Source of the DNA: Azoarcus sp. TTM-91
Lineage (GTDB): Bacteria; Pseudomonadota; Gammaproteobacteria; Burkholderiales; Rhodocyclaceae
Assembly (NCBI RefSeq): GCF_012911025.1
Contig: NZ_WUEI01000035.1
Span: 1 to 42,054, forward strand
Direction of reading: 5' to 3'
DNA: 42,054 bases
Shown here: positions 34,985 through 42,054 of the stretch, one piece after another
Numbering within the stretch: position 1 is the first letter of the stretch
Layout: every line of letters begins with the position of its first letter
The notes under the pieces: model-generated
The model's database searches: none
What the model was told of the DNA's origin: nothing
Seen by the model: only the letters and a program-made list of their open reading frames with translations
Translations under genes and position numbers: made by a program

Positions 34985-35868
34985 TGGCTGCCGCAGGCGT
35001 ATTGCACGGCCGGGCCGACGCCCGCCGCTACGAAAACAATGCCGCCACCCGCGAAACCCCGTGGGTGAAGTGGACCCTCCTCGGCATCTCGCTGGCCTTC
35101 TTTGCCATGTTCCTGCTGCTGCCGCTGGTGGCGGTGTTCACCGAGGCGCTGCGCAAGGGCTGGGTGACCTACCTCACCGCGCTGTCGGACGAAGATGCGC
35201 TGTCGGCGATCAAGCTCACGCTGATCACCGCCGCCATCGCGGTGCCGCTCAACCTGGTGTTCGGCGTGTCCGCCGCCTGGTGCATCGCCAAGTTCCAGTT
35301 CCGCGGCAAGCACTTCCTCACCACGCTGATCGACCTGCCGTTCTCGGTGTCGCCGGTGGTGGCGGGCCTGATCTACGTGCTGCTGTTCGGCGCCCACGGC
35401 TGGTTCGGCGGCTGGCTGGCGGCCAACGACATCAAGATCATCTTCGCGGTGCCCGGCATCGTGCTGGCGACGGTGTTCGTCACCTTCCCCTTCGTCGCCC
35501 GCGAGCTGATCCCGCTGATGGAAGCCCAGGGCCGCGAGGAGGAGGAAGCCGCCACCGTGCTCGGCGCCTCCGGCTGGCAGACCTTCTGGCGGGTGACGCT
35601 GCCCAACATCAAATGGGGCCTGCTGTACGGGGTGATCCTGTGCAACGCGCGCGCCTTCGGCGAGTTCGGCGCGGTCAGCGTGGTCTCCGGCCACATCCGC
35701 GGCCAGACCAACACCATGCCGCTGCACGTCGAAATCCTCTACAACGAATACAACTTCGCCGCCGCCTTCGCGGTGGCCTCCCTGCTGGCGCTGCTGGCGC
35801 TGGTGACGCTGGGCCTGAAGTCCTTCATCGAGTGGAAGGCCGGCCAGCAGTCCAGGGAAAGCGAATAA
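34984..35868 (+). CDS. cysW: Sulfate ABC transporter permease CysW
   Basis: 294 aa, six membrane helices. [20 protein letters not shown] and the EAA loop [22 protein letters not shown] are typical of CysW. ATG 34984 overlaps the cysT stop and has GGAGG 7-8 nt upstream. The hydrophilic N terminus of about 30 residues is usual for this subunit. Confidence 0.96.
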   Translation: MAAAGVLHGRADARRYENNAATRETPWVKWTLLGISLAFFAMFLLLPLVAVFTEALRKGWVTYLTALSDEDALSAIKLTLITAAIAVPLNLVFGVSAAWCIAKFQFRGKHFLTTLIDLPFSVSPVVAGLIYVLLFGAHGWFGGWLAANDIKIIFAVPGIVLATVFVTFPFVARELIPLMEAQGREEEEAATVLGASGWQTFWRVTLPNIKWGLLYGVILCNARAFGEFGAVSVVSGHIRGQTNTMPLHVEILYNEYNFAAAFAVASLLALLALVTLGLKSFIEWKAGQQSRESE

Positions 35869-35879
35869 GGAAGTCCGCC

Positions 35880-36959
<1,080 letters not shown>

Positions 36960-36961
36960 TC

Positions 36962-37897
36962 ATGAACTTCCAGCAGCTGCGCATCGTGCGCGAAACGGTG
37001 AAGCGCAACTTCAACCTCACCGAGGTGGCCAACGCGCTCTATACCGCGCAATCCGGCGTTTCCAAGCACATCAAGGACCTGGAAGACGAGCTCGGCATCG
37101 AGCTCTTCATCCGCCGCGGCAAGCGCCTGCTGGGCCTCACCGAGCCGGGCAAGGAGCTGCTGCCCTTCGTCGAACGCATCCTGCTCGACACCCAGAACAT
37201 CAAGCGCCTGGGCGAGCAGTTCGCGCAGAAGGACAAGGGCCACCTCGCCATCGCCACCACCCACACCCAGGCGCGCTACGCCCTGCCGCCGGTGGTGACG
37301 CGCTTCAAGCAGGAATTTCCCAAGGTACACCTGGAACTGCACCAGTGCGGCCCCAAGGAGATCGTCTCCCTGCTGCGCGGCGGCCAGGTGGACATCGGCA
37401 TCGCCACCGAGGCGCTGGGCGACGAGGACGACCTGGTCACCTTCCCCTTCTACCAGTGGCAGCACGCCCTGGTGGTGCCGGAAGACCACCCGCTGACCCG
37501 CCTCAACCCGCTGACGCTGGACGCGGTGGCCGAGTACCCCATCATCACCTACCACGAGGGCTACACCGGCCGTAACCGCATCGACGCCGCCTTCGCCCGC
37601 TCCGGGCTGGTGCCCGACATCGTCATGTCGGCGCTGGACGCGGACGTGATCAAGGCCTACGTGGAGCTGGGGCTGGGCGTCGGCATCATCGCCGCCATGG
37701 CCTTCCATCCCCAGCGCGACGCCGGCCTGACGCTGATCGACGGCAAGGGCCTGTTCGAACTCAACACCACCCGCGTCGCCCTGCGCCGCGGCCACTACCT
37801 GCGCGGCTACGCCCTGCGCTTCATCGAGTGCTGCGCGCCCGCGCTCACCGAGGCCAAGATCCGCGAGGCGGTGTTTCCCAAGATCTCGGGTCAGTAA
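36962..37897 (+). CDS. cysB: CysB-type LysR regulator of sulfur assimilation
   Basis: 311 aa. The helix-turn-helix (NFNLTEVANALYTAQSGVSK) and the effector domain (TTHTQARYALPPVV, YHEGYTGRNRID) match CysB/Cbl; known CysB responds to O- or N-acetylserine and sulfate status and activates cys genes. It begins 2 bp after cysA and has no separate promoter visible, so it is the fifth gene of the operon and could regulate its own transcription. A Cbl-type paralogue is the main alternative. A strong terminator follows. Confidence 0.92.
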   Translation: MNFQQLRIVRETVKRNFNLTEVANALYTAQSGVSKHIKDLEDELGIELFIRRGKRLLGLTEPGKELLPFVERILLDTQNIKRLGEQFAQKDKGHLAIATTHTQARYALPPVVTRFKQEFPKVHLELHQCGPKEIVSLLRGGQVDIGIATEALGDEDDLVTFPFYQWQHALVVPEDHPLTRLNPLTLDAVAEYPIITYHEGYTGRNRIDAAFARSGLVPDIVMSALDADVIKAYVELGLGVGIIAAMAFHPQRDAGLTLIDGKGLFELNTTRVALRRGHYLRGYALRFIECCAPALTEAKIREAVFPKISGQ

Positions 37898-37932
37898 GGC
37901 CGCTCGCCAGGGGCTCCCCGCCTTCTGCCTAG

Positions 37933-37965
37933 CCCGCTGTTACCTGCTGGTGACAGCGGGTTTTT
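37933..37965 (+). terminator. Rho-independent terminator of the sulfate operon
   Basis: CCCGCTGTTACC and GGTGACAGCGGG form a 12-bp stem (one G-T pair) with loop TGCT, followed by TTTTT. It is 36 bp after the cysB stop. Confidence 0.93.
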
Positions 37966-38413
37966 GCATTCTTGCCGCCTGATCTCGCCAAAGGAAAGCG
38001 GAAAGCCGCGCTCGAAACCCATTCCAGCGCGCTGAAACCCAACCTTTCCGCTACGACTCCCGATAGGAACACCTCCATCGTTATGTAACAAAGTTAACAA
38101 CGATGTGATTAGAATGTCAGCTTCCCGCCAGCTGCGGACGCAGGCGTGAGCGCAGGCCGACACCTGTCCATAAGACATAGGAATTCGACCAGCCTCTCCT
38201 GCATGGATTGCTGATCACCGTCCGCCCAGGGCGGAAAAGCGCCGCGCCTTCATGAGAATGAAATCGACATGCGACCAGGCAACATCCGGTCGGGAAGGCA
38301 CTCGCCCTTCGCTGTATTGGTACATATATTGCGCAACCAGCACTGAATCCGTGGCACGCCCCGCAACCAGCCTGCCCCGAATGTTGGCCACCCTCCTCAA
38401 GGAAGCAACAAGC
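37966..38413. promoter_or_regulatory. 448-bp leader before the TonB receptor
   Basis: No gene seen. It contains the inverted repeat at 38077-38104 and a TGAGAATGAAATCGA stretch at about 38248 that resembles one half of a Fur box only. The TATTGGTACATATATTG segment near 38312 is promoter-like. No cobalamin riboswitch core is evident by eye. Confidence 0.4.
38077..38104. promoter_or_regulatory. Inverted repeat, possible operator
   Basis: ATCGTTATGTAAC and GTTAACAACGAT are near-perfect inverted halves around AAA, in an AT-rich patch of otherwise GC-rich DNA. This suits a dimeric regulator binding site for the TonB-receptor transcript. Confidence 0.45.
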
Positions 38414-40450
38414 ATGAATCGTCTCCCCTGTCTCAGCCTGCTGGCACTGTCCATCGCCCTGGGCTTTTCCGGCTCGGCCCTTGCCGCCGAAGCAAGCACT
38501 TCTGCCGCCGACAAGAAAGTCTTCACCCTGGGCCAGATCACCGTAACCGCGGCCCCGGAGGACGAAACCCCGCTTGGAACCGCTACGGTCAGCAGCGAGC
38601 AGATGTGGGACTTCAACCGGGACAGCCTGCCGGAAGCGCTCAACCTGATCCCTGGCGTGGCCACCACTCCCGGCTCGGGTCAGCGCAACGAAACGGTCAT
38701 CAGCGTGCGCGGCTTCGATCGCTGGCAAGTACCGCTGATGATGGACGGCATCCGCCTCTACCTGCCGGCCGACAACCGCATCGACTTCGACCGCTTCCTG
38801 ACGCCCGATCTCGCCGAGATCCAGGTCTCCAAGGGTTACGTCTCGGTGCTGAACGGGCCGGACGGCATGGGCGGTGCGATCAACCTCGTCACCCGCAAGC
38901 CGGTCAAGCCCTTCGAAGCGGAGCTGCGCAGTTCGGCCGCTTTCTCCAACGACGGCGACTACAACGGCAACACCACCTATGCCAGTATCGGCAGCCGGCA
39001 AGAGATGTACTACGTGCAGGGCAGCGTGGAGCAGCGCGACTCGCGCTCCTGGTCGCTCTCCGACGACTTCAAGCCCACCGCCGTACAGGACAAAGGTGAG
39101 CGGAACAACACCTCGAAGAAGGACTGGCGCGTAAACCTCAAGGCGGCACTCACGCCGAACGCCACCGACGAGTACTCCCTCAACTTCGTCAAGCAAAGCG
39201 GCGAGAAGCACGGCGCCGGTTCGGTCACCGGCACTTCACCCGTCAGCACCTGGGACTGGCCGACGTGGGATACCTGGAGCCTGTACTGGCTGTCCCACAC
39301 CCAGCTCGGCAGCAAGAGCTATCTCAATACCAAGGCCTACTACAACAAGTTCGAGAACGACCTGGTGGCCTACACCAACGCCAGCCTGAGCGCGAAGAAC
39401 TGGACCAGCTACTACGACGACAACGCCAGCGGCGTCAGCGTGGAGTTCGGCACCGACCTCGTTCCCTACAACACGATGAAAGCAGCGGTGTACTGGCGGC
39501 GTGACCAGCATAAGGAATGGCAGCTGACTCATAGCAGTGGATTCACCGAGCCCAAGCAGGAGACCACCGAGGAAGTCTTCTCCGCCGCATTCGAGAACAC
39601 GGTGCACATCACGCCAAAATGGGACCTAGTCGCCGGCATCAGCCGCGACGCGCGCCTCTCGCGCAAGGCAGAGGAATATGCGAGCAACGTGCTGTTCGAC
39701 CAGCCGCGCTCGGATAGCTGGGCCACCAACTACCAGGCCGCCGTCATCTATCGCTACAGCGACACCGGCAAGGCTCATCTCTCCGCCTCCGACCGCACCC
39801 GCTTCCCCACCATGTTCGAGCGCTTCTCCTCGCGTTTCGGTGGCGCCCTTTCCAACCCCTGGCTGAAGCCGGAACGCGCGCTCAATCTGGAACTGGGCAT
39901 CGCTGACCAGATACTGCCGGGCGTACAGGGCAGCGCAGCCCTCTTCCACAGCGAAGTGGATGACGCCATCCAGTCAGTGAACATCCTCTACAACGGCAAC
40001 ACCTACTCGCAGAGCCAGAACGTCGGCAAGGCCACCTTCCAGGGCCTGGAACTCAGCCTCACCGCCCGCCTTTCCCACCAGCTCGAAGTCGGCGGCAACT
40101 ACAGCTACATCGACACCGATGTGGACAATCCCAACGACTCCACCGCCCGCCTCACCACCACCCCGCGCAACAAGGGCTTCCTCTATGCCAAGTGGCGGCC
40201 GGTCGAGAAGCTGACGGTGATTCCCAGCCTGGAAATCAGCGACAGCCGCTGGTCCAGCCGCGCGGTGGGCACCGGCTACACCCAGACCGGCGCTTACGAA
40301 CTGCTCGGCCTCAAGCTGGAGTACAAGCTGACACCGAGCTGGGACGTCTCCCTCACCGGCCGCAACCTGCTGGACAAGAACTACGAAGTGGTCGATGGCT
40401 ACCCGCAGGAAGGCCGCAACTTCGTGCTCGCCACCCGGCTGCAGTTCTGA
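38414..40450 (+). CDS. TonB-dependent outer membrane receptor
   Basis: 678 aa from ATG 38414 (AAGGA about 11 nt upstream); an upstream ATG at 38252 would add 54 residues without a signal peptide. Signal peptide 1-27 (ending SALAA), a plug domain with VISVRGFDRWQVPLMMDGIRL and GPDGMGGAINLVTRKP, then a 22-strand-type barrel ending NLLDKNYEVVDGYPQEGRNF and LATRLQF (C-terminal Phe). It imports a scarce ligand such as a siderophore, cobalamin or another chelate using TonB energy. The substrate is not evident. It is followed 15 bp later by a periplasmic binding protein. Confidence 0.93.
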   Translation: MNRLPCLSLLALSIALGFSGSALAAEASTSAADKKVFTLGQITVTAAPEDETPLGTATVSSEQMWDFNRDSLPEALNLIPGVATTPGSGQRNETVISVRGFDRWQVPLMMDGIRLYLPADNRIDFDRFLTPDLAEIQVSKGYVSVLNGPDGMGGAINLVTRKPVKPFEAELRSSAAFSNDGDYNGNTTYASIGSRQEMYYVQGSVEQRDSRSWSLSDDFKPTAVQDKGERNNTSKKDWRVNLKAALTPNATDEYSLNFVKQSGEKHGAGSVTGTSPVSTWDWPTWDTWSLYWLSHTQLGSKSYLNTKAYYNKFENDLVAYTNASLSAKNWTSYYDDNASGVSVEFGTDLVPYNTMKAAVYWRRDQHKEWQLTHSSGFTEPKQETTEEVFSAAFENTVHITPKWDLVAGISRDARLSRKAEEYASNVLFDQPRSDSWATNYQAAVIYRYSDTGKAHLSASDRTRFPTMFERFSSRFGGALSNPWLKPERALNLELGIADQILPGVQGSAALFHSEVDDAIQSVNILYNGNTYSQSQNVGKATFQGLELSLTARLSHQLEVGGNYSYIDTDVDNPNDSTARLTTTPRNKGFLYAKWRPVEKLTVIPSLEISDSRWSSRAVGTGYTQTGAYELLGLKLEYKLTPSWDVSLTGRNLLDKNYEVVDGYPQEGRNFVLATRLQF

Positions 40451-40465
40451 TCCACGGAGGGCGAA

Positions 40466-41863
40466 ATGCGAATTTCATTTAAAGACGCCCTTCGCTGCCT
40501 CGCCGGCCTGGCCCTCGCGGCCGGGCTGGCGCTGGGCGCGACAGGCGCGATCGCGGCAGATGCGGCGGTAACCCATCCGGCCAGCCACGCTACCGCCGGC
40601 GCAGCCATCGACAAGGTGGTGGTGCTCACCAGCTACCCGGAAGAGCTCACCGTGCGCTTCCAGGCCGCCTTCGAGCGCCAGTACCCCGGCAAGCGGGTGG
40701 AAATCCTGTGGCGGCAGTCGGCCGACGCCATGGCCTACCTCAAGCGCAGCCGGGGCGAGGTGGATGTCTACTGGACACCGGCGCCGGGCAACTTCGCCGC
40801 GCTGCGCGAGGAAGGCCGCTTCGCCCGCCTGAAACTGGACCACAAGGCACTGCCCGGCAACATCGGCGGCAGCCCCATCTCCGATCCCGAGGACTACTTC
40901 GCCGCCTTCGAACTCGCCGGCCACGGCATCGCCTACAACAAGGACACCGTGCGCCGCCTCGGCCTGCCGGCGCCGCGGGACTGGGCGGACCTCGCCCATC
41001 CCGCCTACGCCGGTCTCATCCAGGTTCCCATCCCCGGCCGCATCGGCTTCGCTCCGGTGCTGATCGAAACCGTGCTGCAGGGCTACGGCTGGGAGCGCGG
41101 CTGGGCCCTGCTCAGCGAGATCGCCGGCAATGCCGATTTCGGCGGCAGCGGCGACAACACGCCCGCCGCCGACGAAGTCGCCAGCGGCCGCAAGGCGGCG
41201 CGCATGACCATCGATTTCTTCGCCGCCACCGCCATCGCCAACGGCGCGCCCATGGGCTTCGCCTACCCGCGCAAGACTGCCTACAACCCGGCCCAGGTCG
41301 CGGTGTTCGCCGACGCGCCGCACCCGGCCAACGCCCGCGCCTTCGTCGATTTCGTCCTCTCCGCCCAGGGCCAGGGCCTGCTGATGCACCCGGACGTGCG
41401 CCGCCTGCCGGTGCGCAAGGCGCTGTACGACGCCCACCCGGAACTGCCCGCCCAGCCCTTCGCCGCCGGCAACCTCGGCTACGACGGCAAGCTCGCCCGC
41501 GCCCGCCACGGCCTGGTCGCCGCGCTGTTCGAAAGCGCCCTGGTGCGCCGCCACGCCGAACTGGCCGGGCTGTGGGCCGAAGTGCACCGCGCCGAGGCCG
41601 CCGGACTGAAGCAGCATCCCGCCATCCGCGCAGCGCGCGCCCTGCTCTCCGCGCCCCCCATCCCGGAGGCCACCCAGGCCGACGCCGACCTGCGCCTAAC
41701 CTTCGCCTTCCCGGAACGCACGCCGGGCGCAACGCGCGAGGAAGCCGCGGCGCCGGTGAGCAATCCGCTGCGCGACCACATCGAGGTTTACTGGGCGGCC
41801 GAGCTGGACGCACGCATCACCGCGGCGCGGAACGCGCTGCAAACCGTGGGGAAGAAGGGATGA
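40466..41863 (+). CDS. Extracellular solute-binding protein with long C-terminal extension
   Basis: 465 aa. A signal peptide (1-31, ending GAIAAD) and a family-1/Fe(III)-type binding fold: VVVLTSYPEELTVRFQAAFERQYPG, VDVYWTPAPGNF, HGIAYNKDTVRRLG and NARAFVDFVLSAQGQ. Most such proteins are about 330-350 aa; here about 100 residues after the core (from about 350) have helical, alanine-rich sequence ending in RITAARNALQTVG. It probably shares an operon with the TonB receptor. Iron, phosphonate/phosphoglycerate or another ligand is possible. Confidence 0.87.
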   Translation: MRISFKDALRCLAGLALAAGLALGATGAIAADAAVTHPASHATAGAAIDKVVVLTSYPEELTVRFQAAFERQYPGKRVEILWRQSADAMAYLKRSRGEVDVYWTPAPGNFAALREEGRFARLKLDHKALPGNIGGSPISDPEDYFAAFELAGHGIAYNKDTVRRLGLPAPRDWADLAHPAYAGLIQVPIPGRIGFAPVLIETVLQGYGWERGWALLSEIAGNADFGGSGDNTPAADEVASGRKAARMTIDFFAATAIANGAPMGFAYPRKTAYNPAQVAVFADAPHPANARAFVDFVLSAQGQGLLMHPDVRRLPVRKALYDAHPELPAQPFAAGNLGYDGKLARARHGLVAALFESALVRRHAELAGLWAEVHRAEAAGLKQHPAIRAARALLSAPPIPEATQADADLRLTFAFPERTPGATREEAAAPVSNPLRDHIEVYWAAELDARITAARNALQTVGKKG

Positions 41864-42054
41864 GCCAGGACACGCCGGAGCGCAAGGAGAAAGCGGCCCC
41901 CTCCGAACAAGCGGTGTTTTTCTCCCCTATCCCCTCGCGGGACGAAGGCGGAAAAATGAAACATGGCTTCGCCCGCTGGAACACCCTGTGGCATGCAGGG
42001 GCGCAAAGCGGCGCCTGGGGGAGAGGGAGAACGGCCCACGGAACTGAAACGCAG
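41860..42054 (+). CDS. Possible start of a further gene (partial)
   Basis: An ATG overlapping the stop of the binding protein (ATGA) with AGAAGGG upstream opens a frame that stays open for 65 codons to the window edge (MSQDTPERKEKAAPSEQAV…). An ABC permease would be expected here. The frame crosses a stretch like the dispersed intergenic repeat (41920-41945 and 42010-42035), so it may not be coding. Confidence 0.3.
   Translation, partial: MSQDTPERKEKAAPSEQAVFFSPIPSRDEGGKMKHGFARWNTLWHAGAQSGAWGRGRTAHGTETQ

Noticed and set aside
38240..38265. Fur box before the TonB receptor
   Set aside because: Only one half (TGAGAAT) resembles the consensus; the second half does not match.

Overview
The window is GC-rich, tightly packed proteobacterial chromosome. 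Gene content suggests a betaproteobacterium of the Rhodocyclales type (Thauera/Azoarcus-like): a urease operon, a ferredoxin-reductase-type oxidoreductase, QueF, many chemotaxis and c-di-GMP proteins, and sulfate ABC genes with a CysB-type regulator. The taxon is inferred from gene content and composition only. I see no phage, transposase, integrase, tRNA, rRNA or CRISPR array.

Layout. 1-4368: the end of a Fis-type response regulator (+), a glutathione S-transferase (-), a chemoreceptor with a zinc-binding CZB domain whose upstream gene is a lone PAS protein (-), and an RlmL-like rRNA methyltransferase (-). 4549-7527: mobA (+), hemJ and an SDR epimerase (-), and a 2Fe-2S/FAD/NAD reductase (+). 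7538-14589: a + strand signalling block made of a degenerate EAL-HDOD protein, a Cache chemoreceptor, an HDOD-GAF histidine kinase and a REC-PAS-GGDEF-EAL protein. 14659-20756: a cytochrome c and the urease operon, read on the minus strand as ureD-ureA-(unknown)-ureB-ureC-ureE-ureF-ureG. 20962-23949: queF and an LtaS-like alkaline-phosphatase-fold transferase (-).

24269-28231: a Tsx-like outer-membrane protein (-) diverges from an NMT1/THI5-type ABC importer operon (+), which ends in a clear intrinsic terminator. 28310-32726: a membrane diguanylate cyclase (-), a small CDA-fold deaminase-like protein (+) behind a perfect CRP-type palindrome, a LysR regulator with a solitary urtE-type ATPase (-), repeats, and a group III truncated haemoglobin (-). 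33123-37897: sulfate importer sbp-cysT-cysW-cysA followed by a cysB-type regulator, ending in a strong terminator. 38414 to the end: a TonB-dependent receptor, a periplasmic binding protein with a long C-terminal extension, and the possible start of another gene.

How the genes may work together. Urea breakdown is fully encoded (structural subunits plus nickel chaperones D, E, F, G), with one unrecognised small protein built into the operon. Motility and second-messenger control take up about a quarter of the window. Uptake functions (sulfate, a THI5-type substrate, a TonB-dependent substrate) dominate the right half. The best candidates for something undescribed are the extra urease-operon protein, the split PAS/CZB chemoreceptor pair, the HDOD kinase/c-di-GMP pair, and the standalone deaminase-fold protein.
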